Shown: piece after piece, positions 17,816 to 26,218 of the stretch
Layout of the letters: each line of letters starts with the position of its first letter
How positions within the stretch are numbered: position 1 is the first letter of the stretch
DNA from: Fibrobacter sp. UBA4223
GTDB taxonomy: Bacteria; Fibrobacterota; Fibrobacteria; Fibrobacterales; Fibrobacteraceae
Length of the DNA stretch: 64,000 bases
Assembly: GCA_002382975.1 (NCBI GenBank)
Contig: DFTB01000006.1
Location: forward strand, 1 to 64,000
Reading direction: 5' to 3'
Notes under the pieces: model-generated
The model's database searches: none
What the model was told of the DNA's origin: nothing
The model's input: the letters and a program-made list of their open reading frames with translations, nothing else
Program-made: the position numbers and the translations under genes

Positions 17816-19065
17816 TCAATTTAGCTCCAAAAATCCTGGACCCTATTCCGGGCGGTAAGTACGTGGTAAACGCCATCGACTACGTGGTGAACTGGGCCCG
17901 GGCAAACTCCATTTGGCCCTTGACCTACGGCACCAGCTGCTGCGCCATCGAGATGATGAGCAGTTCCATGGCCCGCTACGACATCGCCCGATTCGGAAGT
18001 GAAGTATTCCGCAGTTCACCTAGGCAGGCGGACCTGTTTATTTTGGCGGGAACCATCACCCGCCGTATGGCGCCAGCCATCCAGATGCTGTGGGAGCAGA
18101 TTCCTGGCCCCAAGTACGCCATCGCCATGGGCGCCTGCACCATCAGCGGCGGCCCCTTCATCTACGACAACTACTCCGTAGTCCGTGGCGCCCAGAACCT
18201 GATTCCCGTAGATGTATTCGTCCCCGGATGTCCGCCCAGACCAGAAGCCCTTTTCCACGGGCTTTTGACCCTTCGTGAAAAAATCCTGAAGGAGACCTGC
18301 CGTAACCCCTGGCAGGTCGGCGAACCCAAGGACGTGTCCACCATGGACCGCTACCGCGAAGCCGCCAAGACCTGGGCCGCCCTGGAAGAGATGAAAGACG
18401 AAGAAATGGCAGAAGCCAGGGCCAAGTTCAAGGAAGAAAATCCCGACTACAAGTCCAGTTTCAAGCCCATCCGCATCAAGAAAGAGGACTTTCCCGAAGT
18501 GGAGCGGGTCCCCTTCAAGCGCATGGGGCTCACCCAGTCCGACATCTACGCAAAGCTGAAGGAAAAGTTCCCGGCGGTAATGGTGCATACCCACAGCGAA
18601 GACCCTGTGGAAGACGTGGTGGCCGCCATGCCGGCGGACCGACCGCTAGAAGTGATGGTCACCCCCGAAGACTACCTGCCCATGGTGGAATTCATCAAGG
18701 ATGAGGCCAGCCTCAAGATGGACTACCTCATCGACATCGTAGGCATAGACTACGACGACCATTTTGACGTGGTGTCCCAGTTCCGCAGCATGGAACACGG
18801 ACACAAGCTGTTCCTCTGCCTGCAACTGAAAAAAGACTTTTCCATTCCCGAAGAGCAGCGGGCCACGGCGCTCCTTGCCCACGCCCCCAGCATCAGCCAC
18901 CTGTATCCGGCGGCGGAATTCAAGGAACGTGAAGTTTACGACATGTTCGGCATCGACTTCGTGGGCCACCCCGACCAGCGCCGAATCTTCTTGGACGACG
19001 ACTTCGTAGGCTACCCCCTGCGCAAGGACTTTACCCACCCGGAAATGATCAGGAGGCCCGTATGA
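17806..19065 (+). CDS. nuoBC: NuoB-NuoC fusion, complex I peripheral-arm subunit
   Basis: One 419-residue chain. Residues about 1-165 are NuoB, the subunit carrying cluster N2, with all four ligands present: C45 and C46 (TSCCAIEM), C111 (GACTISGG) and C142 (PGCPPRPE). Residues about 240-419 are NuoC (DYLIDIVGIDY, EREVYDMFGIDFVGHPDQRR, GYPLRKDF). About 75 charged residues link them (KDEEMAEARAKFKEENPD). The frame is continuous with no stop between domains. Separate B and C, or a C-D fusion as in E. coli, are the usual forms, so this B-C fusion is noteworthy. It overlaps nuoD by 4 nt. Confidence 0.95.
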   Translation: MGIINLAPKILDPIPGGKYVVNAIDYVVNWARANSIWPLTYGTSCCAIEMMSSSMARYDIARFGSEVFRSSPRQADLFILAGTITRRMAPAIQMLWEQIPGPKYAIAMGACTISGGPFIYDNYSVVRGAQNLIPVDVFVPGCPPRPEALFHGLLTLREKILKETCRNPWQVGEPKDVSTMDRYREAAKTWAALEEMKDEEMAEARAKFKEENPDYKSSFKPIRIKKEDFPEVERVPFKRMGLTQSDIYAKLKEKFPAVMVHTHSEDPVEDVVAAMPADRPLEVMVTPEDYLPMVEFIKDEASLKMDYLIDIVGIDYDDHFDVVSQFRSMEHGHKLFLCLQLKKDFSIPEEQRATALLAHAPSISHLYPAAEFKEREVYDMFGIDFVGHPDQRRIFLDDDFVGYPLRKDFTHPEMIRRPV

Positions 19066-20201
19066 CAGGAATGCTTCCTCCGGGATTCCGCATCCAGCGT
19101 GAAACCAACACCGAAGAATTTTTCATCAACATGGGTCCCCAGCACCCCAGTACCCACGGGGCCCTGCGCCTCGCCCTCCGCATGGACGGCGAGACCATCG
19201 TAGAGCTGGTTCCCCATTTCGGCTATATCCATCGCGGTATGGAAAAGCAGGCCGAATCCATGAGTTACCTGCAGTACATCGCCCTTTCCGACCGTCAGGA
19301 CTACCTTACCGCCATCCAGAACAACCTGGGAGTGGTCATCGCCCTCGAGAAGGGCATGAACATCGGCGTTCCCGAAAAGGCGGAATATATCCGCGTGATG
19401 CTGCAGGAACTGGGCCGTATTGCGAGCCACCTGGTGTTCTTCGCCTGCTTTGGCGGCGACCTGGGCGGACAGACCTGCCTGCTATACGGTTTCAAGGAAC
19501 GCGAGATGATCCACGACATCTTGGAAGAGGTGACAGGCTCCAGACTCACCACCAACTTCTTCAGACCGGGTGGAAGTCGTTACGACGTGCCCGACACGTT
19601 TATCCCGCGGGTCAAGGCGTTTTTGGACCACATGGACGACACCATGAAGGACTACGAGCGGTTCCTTTCCAAGAACATCATTGTTCTGGAACGCAGCAAG
19701 GGTATAGGGATTCTCTCCAAGGAAGACGCCATCGCCTACGGATGCTCCGGTCCTGTACTCAGGGCCAGCGGCGTAAACTTTGACGTGCGCCGGGCGAACC
19801 CCTACAGCATCTACGACTCCTTCGATTTCGAAGTTCCCGTGACCTACAACGGGGACTGCTACGACCGTTACACGGTGCGTATCGCCGAAATCCACGAGTC
19901 CATGAAAATCCTCCGGCAGTGCATTGATCGGTTCCCCACCGAAGGGCCTTGGCGCTCCAAAGAAAAGCCGGTGCGTTTGCCGGTGGGCCGCTACTACAGC
20001 GAAATCGAGACCGCCAAGGGGCTCTACGCCACCTACGTAGTAGCCGCCACTACCGGCGAGAAGCCCTACCGCATACACACACGCGGTCCAAGTTTCCCCC
20101 ACATTGCGGCCCTCAACAAGATGGTCCAGGGCCACAAGATTTCGGACCTGGTGACCATTCTTGCCACCTTGGACCCCGTGATTCCCGAAATTGACAGGTA
20201 G
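19062..20201 (+). CDS. nuoD: NADH-quinone oxidoreductase subunit D
   Basis: The 379-residue 49-kDa-type subunit that with NuoB forms the quinone site. Seen: NMGPQHPSTHGALRL near residues 23-37, HFGYIHRGMEK, FFRPGGSRYDVP, and the C-terminal DPVIPEIDR. It is stand-alone here rather than fused to NuoC. Its ATGA start overlaps the nuoBC stop, and nuoH follows 3 bp later. No [NiFe]-hydrogenase cysteine pairs are seen, so this is Nuo rather than an energy-converting hydrogenase. Confidence 0.96.
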   Translation: MTGMLPPGFRIQRETNTEEFFINMGPQHPSTHGALRLALRMDGETIVELVPHFGYIHRGMEKQAESMSYLQYIALSDRQDYLTAIQNNLGVVIALEKGMNIGVPEKAEYIRVMLQELGRIASHLVFFACFGGDLGGQTCLLYGFKEREMIHDILEEVTGSRLTTNFFRPGGSRYDVPDTFIPRVKAFLDHMDDTMKDYERFLSKNIIVLERSKGIGILSKEDAIAYGCSGPVLRASGVNFDVRRANPYSIYDSFDFEVPVTYNGDCYDRYTVRIAEIHESMKILRQCIDRFPTEGPWRSKEKPVRLPVGRYYSEIETAKGLYATYVVAATTGEKPYRIHTRGPSFPHIAALNKMVQGHKISDLVTILATLDPVIPEIDR

Positions 20202-20204
20202 TTT

Positions 20205-21326
20205 ATGTTTGTCCCTTCCGTTACCAATCCTATCGGCGATTTTGTAAGGAACCTGGTTCCCCAGGTGACTGCCTACCTGCCTGTAGCCTTCCAGTCCGAG
20301 ACTTTGGACAGCGTCGTCGCCTTCTTGATCAACGCCGTCATCTGCATCATCGCGGTCTGCGCCGTGAACATCGGTTCTGCCCCTATTCTCATCTACATGG
20401 AGCGCAAGGTCTGCGCCCACGTGCAGTGCCGTCTTGGCCCCATGCGCCTGGGATGGCACGGTACTATACAGACCATCGCCGACGTGCTCAAGATGCTCTT
20501 CAAGGAAGTCTATGCCCCCAGTGGTGCAGACAAGCTGATGTTCTACACGGCACCCATGATCGTGCTGATTGCCCCCTTCATGGTTTGTGCCCTGATTCCC
20601 TTCAGCAAGGACCTGGTGGTGGCCGACGTCTCCATGGGCATTCCCCTGATTATCGCGGTGAACGGTTTCGGCGTGCTGGGCATTTTGCTTGGCGGCTGGA
20701 GCAGCAACAACAAGTACTCCCTGCTTGGAGCCTTGCGTAGCGGCGCCCAGATTATCAGTTACGAAATCTCCTTTGCCATGATCCTTCTGTTCGTGGTGAT
20801 GATTTCCGGATCTACCAACCTGATGGACATTACCATGAGCCAGCAGGGAACGGTTTTTGACTGGTGGATTTTCAAGATTCCCGTGCTGGGCTTTATCGCC
20901 TTCATTCTGTTCTTCATTTCCAGTACCGCCGAAATGAACCGCGCCCCCTTCGACATCGCCGAAGCGGAGCAAGAACTCACCGGCGGCTACCACACGGAAT
21001 ACAACGGCACGCCATTCGCCATGTTCTACCTGGCCGAATACATCGCCCTGGTCACCAACTCGGCTCTGGCCACCACCTGTTTCTTGGGAGGATTCCACGC
21101 CCCCTGTATCGGCTTTGCTCCTGTGGATAACGTGCTGAACATGGTGCCTGGCCTGGTGTGGTTCTTTGGGAAGGTGTTCTTCATGATCTGGTGCTACATG
21201 ATGGTTCGCTGGACCTTTGTGCGGCCCCGCGTGGACCAGCTCATGGATTTCGAATGGAAGTTCCTGTTGCCGGTGAACCTGGTGCTGCTCACGGCAGGTG
21301 CGGCGTGGATAGCGATTAGTGGGTAG
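20205..21326 (+). CDS. nuoH: NADH-quinone oxidoreductase subunit H
   Basis: A 373-residue membrane subunit at the junction of the two arms; it shapes the quinone channel. Seen: about eight hydrophobic helices, IYMERKVCAHVQCRLGPMR after the first helix, ADVLKMLFKE, EMNRAPFDIAEAEQELTGGYHTEY, and the WTFVRPRVDQL C-terminal motif. These conserved acidic and aromatic motifs match the family. It lies 3 bp after nuoD and 9 bp before nuoI. Confidence 0.96.
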   Translation: MFVPSVTNPIGDFVRNLVPQVTAYLPVAFQSETLDSVVAFLINAVICIIAVCAVNIGSAPILIYMERKVCAHVQCRLGPMRLGWHGTIQTIADVLKMLFKEVYAPSGADKLMFYTAPMIVLIAPFMVCALIPFSKDLVVADVSMGIPLIIAVNGFGVLGILLGGWSSNNKYSLLGALRSGAQIISYEISFAMILLFVVMISGSTNLMDITMSQQGTVFDWWIFKIPVLGFIAFILFFISSTAEMNRAPFDIAEAEQELTGGYHTEYNGTPFAMFYLAEYIALVTNSALATTCFLGGFHAPCIGFAPVDNVLNMVPGLVWFFGKVFFMIWCYMMVRWTFVRPRVDQLMDFEWKFLLPVNLVLLTAGAAWIAISG

Positions 21327-21335
21327 GATTGTTTT

Positions 21336-21809
21336 ATGCAAGAGAGTAGTTCATTCATTCCGTATATCAAGCGTTACCTGAAGCGCTGCATCACGGGCCC
21401 CTGGAGCCTGCTGTGCGGGCTGTCCGTGACCTTCAAGTATTTTATAGACCCAAGACGCATCGTTACCGAGCAGTATCCTGAAAATCGGAAGACCCTCAAG
21501 ATGCACCCCCGCTACCGCGGTCGTCTGGAAATGATCGAAGACGCCGACGGCAACAACCACTGCACCGCTTGCGGCATGTGCGAGCGTGCCTGCCCCAACG
21601 CTTCCATCAACGTGCTTTCCACCAAGAACATCGCCGGCAAAAAGGTGCTGGGCCGTTATGTTTATCACTTTGCCAGCTGCACCCAGTGCGGGCTCTGCGT
21701 AGAGGCCTGCCCCTTCGGGGCTATCCGCATGAACCAGGATTTCGAGGTGGCCACAACCGACCCCAATACCCTTGAAATGATTCTCAACAAGAAGGAGGGA
21801 CAGGGATAA
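21336..21809 (+). CDS. nuoI: NADH-quinone oxidoreductase subunit I (2 x 4Fe-4S)
   Basis: A 157-residue ferredoxin-like subunit carrying clusters N6a and N6b. Ligands are complete: C76, C79, C82 and C86 (CTACGMCERACP) and C115, C118, C121 and C125 (CTQCGLCVEACP). The N-terminal amphipathic stretch fits membrane association. With nuoEFG absent from the operon, this subunit is the probable electron entry point from an external donor (inference). The stop codon shares 1 nt with the nuoJ start (TAATG). Confidence 0.96.
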   Translation: MQESSSFIPYIKRYLKRCITGPWSLLCGLSVTFKYFIDPRRIVTEQYPENRKTLKMHPRYRGRLEMIEDADGNNHCTACGMCERACPNASINVLSTKNIAGKKVLGRYVYHFASCTQCGLCVEACPFGAIRMNQDFEVATTDPNTLEMILNKKEGQG

Positions 21810-22402
21810 TGTTTCCAGGCCTTCAGCTTCCAGAACTAGCACTGTCGTTCCCCCACGGGGGAATGGACATTGCCTTTTACGCCGTAGCCATCGTCATGCT
21901 CGTGACGGCGGTCTTTACCGTTGCGGTCAAGAACATCTTGCAGAGCGCCGTGTTCCTGATATTCTCCTTCGTGACCACCGCCATCCTCTACCTGCTGTTG
22001 CATGCGGAATTTATCGCTCTCGCCCAGGTGATGGTCTATATCGGCGGCGTGGTGATTTTCGTGGTGTTTACCATACTTCTTACCAGTCACCTGGGCGAAG
22101 ACGCCTTTGCCACCAAGATTCCGAGAGTCTTTGCCGCCTTCGCCCTGTCTATCGCCTTCGTGTTCGTGATGGTCAAGTGCCTGCTGCCCATGCCGGAACT
22201 TTCCAGCGGGGTTGTGGCTTCGGCTCCGGACTATTCCAGCCTGCAGAACTTTGCCATGCGCCTTCTGGGTTACACCCAGGACAGCTTTATCATCCCCTTC
22301 GAGGTGGTTAGTGTCTTGCTCCTGATGACCCTTATCTGCGCCATCACCATCGCCCGCAAGACAAAGGACGAGGTAGAAAAAGAGAAGGAGGTGAAGCAAT
22401 GA
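21809..22402 (+). CDS. nuoJ: NADH-quinone oxidoreductase subunit J
   Basis: A 197-residue membrane subunit with five predicted helices (FYAVAIVMLVTAVFTVAV, SAVFLIFSFVTTAILYLLL). The VMVYIGGVVIFVVFTILLT helix is characteristic of NuoJ. The C-terminus is highly charged (KTKDEVEKEKEVKQ). It starts in a TAATG overlap with nuoI and ends in an ATGA overlap with nuoK, so these genes are translationally coupled. Confidence 0.94.
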   Translation: MFPGLQLPELALSFPHGGMDIAFYAVAIVMLVTAVFTVAVKNILQSAVFLIFSFVTTAILYLLLHAEFIALAQVMVYIGGVVIFVVFTILLTSHLGEDAFATKIPRVFAAFALSIAFVFVMVKCLLPMPELSSGVVASAPDYSSLQNFAMRLLGYTQDSFIIPFEVVSVLLLMTLICAITIARKTKDEVEKEKEVKQ

Positions 22403-22704
22403 ACCTGATGAACTGCCTAATTCTCGCCTTCTTGCTCTTTGGCATTGGCGTTTGGGGCCTGATGCGCCGCCGCCACTTAATTGGCATGCTCATTTCCATT
22501 GAGCTCATGCTGAACGCCGCCAACATCAACTTTATTTCTTTTGCCTACTTTACCGCCCAGGACTCTACCGCGGGCGCCCTGTTCAGTATTTTCGTCATCG
22601 CCGTTACCGCCTGCGAAATGGCAATCGCCCTTGCCATTATCGTCACCATGTACCGCAGGCACCACAGCCTTGACGCCGACCAGTTGAGGGACTTGCATGA
22701 TTAA
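22399..22704 (+). CDS. nuoK: NADH-quinone oxidoreductase subunit K
   Basis: A 101-residue antiporter-like small subunit with three helices. The conserved IGMLISIELMLNAANINF helix carries the membrane Glu needed for proton pumping, and TACEMAIALAIIVTMYRR the second. The length is typical. It overlaps nuoJ by 4 nt and nuoL by 8 nt. Confidence 0.95.
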   Translation: MNLMNCLILAFLLFGIGVWGLMRRRHLIGMLISIELMLNAANINFISFAYFTAQDSTAGALFSIFVIAVTACEMAIALAIIVTMYRRHHSLDADQLRDLHD

Positions 22705-24652
22705 CGATATGACCCTCGGTTATTTGATTCTGGCATTGCCCCTGCTCACCTTCGTGGTGAACGGGCTTTTCCTGGGCAACAAGTGCCACAAGGCGGCAGC
22801 GGCCCTGGCCATCGCCTGTAACGGCCTTGCTTTCGTGTGTGCTGCCACCTTGGCGGTGCATTACTTCACCTCGGACTTTGCCCCGAACAAGACCGTCCTT
22901 TTCCAGCACGACTTCCTCACCTTTGCAGGAAACCTCGCCGCCACCATCGGCATGCTCATCGACCCGCTTTCGCTGATGATGCTCGTGGTGGTGACCTTCA
23001 TCAGTTTCATGGTGAACATCTACAGCGTGGGCTACATGCGGGAAGACCCTTCCGCAGGGCGGTTCTTCAGCCTGCTTTCCCTGTTCAGCTTCAGCATGCT
23101 TGGCCTGGTGGCCGCCACCAACCTTTTCCAGATGTTCATCTTCTGGGAACTGGTGGGCGTTTCCAGCTACCTGCTCATCGGATTTTGGTACCACAAGCCC
23201 TCGGCGGTAAGCGCCTCCAAGCAGGCCTTTATCCTCACCCGCTTTGCCGACAGCTTCTTCTTGTTCGGTATCGTGCTGGTAAGCTACGTTGTGGGCAGTT
23301 TCGACTTTTCTACCCTGAACGACTTGAGCCTCCACGCCTTCAAGGGCGAGACCATCAATCTCGGGATTTGCACCGTTACCAAGGCAGAGGCCCTGGTGCT
23401 GGGCTCCGTGATGATTTTCACCGGCGGCTGGGGAAAATCCGCCATGTTCCCCATGCATATCTGGCTTCCTAACGCCATGGAAGGCCCGACCCCGGTCAGT
23501 TCCATCATCCACAGCGCCACCATGGTGGTGGCGGGCGTGTATCTGGTGGCAAGGCTTTTCCCCTTCTTTGCCATCTGCGACAACACCTTGAAGCTGATTA
23601 TGGTGGTAGGAGCCTTCACTATGGTCTTTGCGGCGGTCATCGCCTGCACCCAGAAAGACATCAAGCGGATTCTAGCCTACTCCACTCTTTCGCAGCTGGG
23701 CTACATGATGTTTGCCCTGGGCGTCTGCAAGATCGGCCAGGTGGTGGTAGCAACGGGCTGGACAGCCTCCACCTTCCACATCTTTACCCACGCCTTCTTC
23801 AAGTGCAGCCTGTTCCTGATTGCGGGCTCCCTAATCCACCAGGTCCATACCAACGATTTGGACGCCATGGGCGGCCTCCGCAAGAAGATGCCCTGGACCT
23901 ACTGGTGCTGCCTTATTTCCGTTCTCGCCATTTCCGGCATTCCGCCCTTCTCCGGATTCTTCTCCAAGGATGAAATCATTCTGGCGGCATTCCAGAGTCA
24001 CCATTACGTGGTGTTCGGCCTTGCCCTCCTGACCAGCGGGCTTACCACCTTCTACATGTTCAGGCTCTTCTTCTTGGCCTTCCACGGGGCGCCCCGTCAC
24101 GAAGGCGTCAAGGCGGGACATGTCCACGAAGACTTTGCCATGACGCTTCCCATCGTGGTCCTTGCCGTGCCTGCACTCTTGAGCGGTCTCTTGGGCAAGG
24201 GCGTTTTCGAGAAGTTCTTCGTGGTCGGAAAACTCCACGTTCCCACCTTGGTAAAGCTTTCCCACGCAAGCTGGATTCCCGTGGTAGCCGTGGCCGTTGC
24301 GGTGGTGGCCCTTGCCCTCGCCTGGTTTATGTACGGGCGGTCTAAATCCAACATCGCCCGGGCCCTGGACGACATCAACCGCGGTCCAATCTACAAGGTC
24401 ATCTACCACAAGTTCTACTTCGACGAAATCTACTACGCCGTGGTTCGGCAGTTCATTTTCGGAGGTGTGGCCGCCACGGCCCGCTTTATCCAGGACTACA
24501 TTATCGAAGGAATCCTCGCCTTTATGGTCTGGTTCACCCACAAACTGGGCGACCTGGTACGCACCGCCCAGGCGGGCTACCTTCCCTTTTACCTCGGAAC
24601 CCTTATCGTCGGGCTTCTGCTCTGGCGCTTTATCGGAGGGTTACCCCTGTAG
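22697..24652 (+). CDS. nuoL: NADH-quinone oxidoreductase subunit L
   Basis: The 651-residue antiporter-like proton channel with the lateral helix. Seen: VSSYLLIGFWYHKPSAVSA, GKSAMFPMHIWLPNAMEGPT with the conserved Lys/His, SATMVVAGVYLVAR, THAFFKCSLFLIAGSLIH, and the long amphipathic and final helices. ATG 22697 overlaps nuoK by 8 nt; a second in-frame ATG lies four codons downstream. Confidence 0.95.
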   Translation: MINDMTLGYLILALPLLTFVVNGLFLGNKCHKAAAALAIACNGLAFVCAATLAVHYFTSDFAPNKTVLFQHDFLTFAGNLAATIGMLIDPLSLMMLVVVTFISFMVNIYSVGYMREDPSAGRFFSLLSLFSFSMLGLVAATNLFQMFIFWELVGVSSYLLIGFWYHKPSAVSASKQAFILTRFADSFFLFGIVLVSYVVGSFDFSTLNDLSLHAFKGETINLGICTVTKAEALVLGSVMIFTGGWGKSAMFPMHIWLPNAMEGPTPVSSIIHSATMVVAGVYLVARLFPFFAICDNTLKLIMVVGAFTMVFAAVIACTQKDIKRILAYSTLSQLGYMMFALGVCKIGQVVVATGWTASTFHIFTHAFFKCSLFLIAGSLIHQVHTNDLDAMGGLRKKMPWTYWCCLISVLAISGIPPFSGFFSKDEIILAAFQSHHYVVFGLALLTSGLTTFYMFRLFFLAFHGAPRHEGVKAGHVHEDFAMTLPIVVLAVPALLSGLLGKGVFEKFFVVGKLHVPTLVKLSHASWIPVVAVAVAVVALALAWFMYGRSKSNIARALDDINRGPIYKVIYHKFYFDEIYYAVVRQFIFGGVAATARFIQDYIIEGILAFMVWFTHKLGDLVRTAQAGYLPFYLGTLIVGLLLWRFIGGLPL

Positions 24653-24658
24653 GTGCTT

Positions 24659-26158
24659 ATGGAAACTGTACTCTTTAATCTGATTTGGGTCATTCCCCTT
24701 TTGACGGTGCTCGCCTGCATCCCGATTCCTGCCACCTGCGAGCGTGCGCTCCGGGCGGTCCATACGGCTTCCGTCAGTTTTGTGCTCCTTATTGTCTGCG
24801 TGCTTACCTACCGCGTTTTCGCCCTGGGTGCAGCCCCCGCCGACCCAGCCTCCGCACCCTTTGCGCTACGGTTCTTTACCGACATTCCCTGGCTCAGCGC
24901 CTTCAACGCCCACTATATCGTAGGGGCCGACGGCCTCAACATGCTGCTTCTGGCCCTTACCGCCTTTATCGTATGGGCGGGCGTGCTGGTGAGCTACAAG
25001 ATCAAAGGGAACCAGAAGGTGTTCTTCGCCCTGATCCAGCTTTTGGCCACAAGCGTCTATGGCGTGTACATGAGTTTCGATTTGGTGCTGTTCTTCGTGT
25101 TCTACGAGATGGAAGCCCTGTGCATGTACCTGATGATTGCCTGCTACGGAAGCGGTCGCAGGGATTACGGCGGCAAAAAACTGACCTTGACCCTCGCCTT
25201 CGGTTCTTCCATGATTCTTGCCACCCTGTTCGGGCTCTACTTCGAAAGCGGCACGGGCAGCTGGAGCCTCATGGAAATTTCAAAGGTGACTCTCCCCATG
25301 GATTTCCAGATGTGGGCATTCCCACTGATGTTCATGGGCTTTGCGGTCAGTTCTTCCCTGTTCCCCTTCCACTTCTGGAGCCCCGACGGCCACTCCGCAG
25401 CCCCTACTGCCGTTTCTATGCTGGCGGCGGGCGTCATGATGAAGATGGGCGCCTACGGATGCCTTCGCTTTGCCATGTTCTTGATGCCTGAGGCCGCCAA
25501 GATTTGGCTCCCCTACGTGGTGGCCCTGCTCATCTTCAACGTGGTGCTTGGGCCCTTTATCGCCATACGCCACAAAGACCTCAAATACATTACCGCCTAC
25601 AGTTCCATCAGCCACCTGGGCCTTATCTTCTTGGGCCTTGCGGCCCTCACACCGGTGGGACTCCGGGGCGCTAGCCTCCAGATGATTTCCCACGGGTTCT
25701 TGACGGGGCTCTTCTTCGCCACCATCGGCATGATTTATGAGCGCACCCATACCCGCGACATCACGGAGATGGGCGGCATCATGAAAAAGATGCCTTTCCT
25801 GGGTGTCGGCTTTGTGATTGCGGGCTTTGCGGGCCTTGGCCTGCCTGGCTTCAGCGGGTTCATTGCCGAAAGCACCATCTTTATCGGGGCTTTCCAGCAG
25901 GATTCCACCCTCACCCGCATCGTCACCGTCCTTGCCATTCTTTCCATCACCACCACGGCGGTGTATATCCTGCAGACGGCCAACCGTATGCTCCACGGCC
26001 CCATGCCCGCCAAGTTCCAGACGCTTACCGACGGTTGCTTCCGCGAAAAGCTGGTCATCGTGGTGCTGGTTTTCTGCCTGCTGTTGATCGGTATTTTCCC
26101 CGGACCTTTTGCCGACATGCTTGACCTGAGCATTGCGCCTATATTTAATAGGTTTTAG
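24659..26158 (+). CDS. nuoM: NADH-quinone oxidoreductase subunit M
   Basis: A 499-residue antiporter-like proton-pumping subunit. Seen: FYEMEALCMYLMIACYGSG with the conserved Glu, FPFHFWSPDGHSAAPTAVS, HKDLKYITAYSSISHLGL, and SHGFLTGLFFATIGMIYER. ATG 24659 is preferred over GTG 24653 because AGGTG lies just before it. The nuoL stop ends 6 bp upstream. It is followed by a 60-bp gap with a 7-bp repeat array before nuoN. Confidence 0.94.
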   Translation: METVLFNLIWVIPLLTVLACIPIPATCERALRAVHTASVSFVLLIVCVLTYRVFALGAAPADPASAPFALRFFTDIPWLSAFNAHYIVGADGLNMLLLALTAFIVWAGVLVSYKIKGNQKVFFALIQLLATSVYGVYMSFDLVLFFVFYEMEALCMYLMIACYGSGRRDYGGKKLTLTLAFGSSMILATLFGLYFESGTGSWSLMEISKVTLPMDFQMWAFPLMFMGFAVSSSLFPFHFWSPDGHSAAPTAVSMLAAGVMMKMGAYGCLRFAMFLMPEAAKIWLPYVVALLIFNVVLGPFIAIRHKDLKYITAYSSISHLGLIFLGLAALTPVGLRGASLQMISHGFLTGLFFATIGMIYERTHTRDITEMGGIMKKMPFLGVGFVIAGFAGLGLPGFSGFIAESTIFIGAFQQDSTLTRIVTVLAILSITTTAVYILQTANRMLHGPMPAKFQTLTDGCFREKLVIVVLVFCLLLIGIFPGPFADMLDLSIAPIFNRF

Positions 26159-26183
26159 ATATGAGGTTTAAAAATTCATCATT

Positions 26184-26218
26184 AATTCCGAAATCCGAAT
26201 TCTGAACTCCGAATTATT
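26184..26218. repeat. Heptad array (5 x 7 bp, AAnTCCG type) inside the nuo operon
   Basis: Units AATTCCG, AAATCCG, AATTCTG, AACTCCG, AATTATT fill the gap between nuoM and nuoN and end exactly at the nuoN ATG (26219). There is no Shine-Dalgarno sequence in the array, so nuoN translation must start within or next to it. Confidence 0.83.

Noticed and set aside
19482..21341. A 619-codon open frame opposite nuoD and nuoH
   Set aside because: It is antisense to two full-length, motif-complete subunits; the composition (Gly/His/Val-rich) is that of a shadow frame.
24653..24658. GTG start for nuoM
   Set aside because: The ATG two codons later has AGGTG at a suitable place, and the extra two residues add nothing to the family N-terminus.
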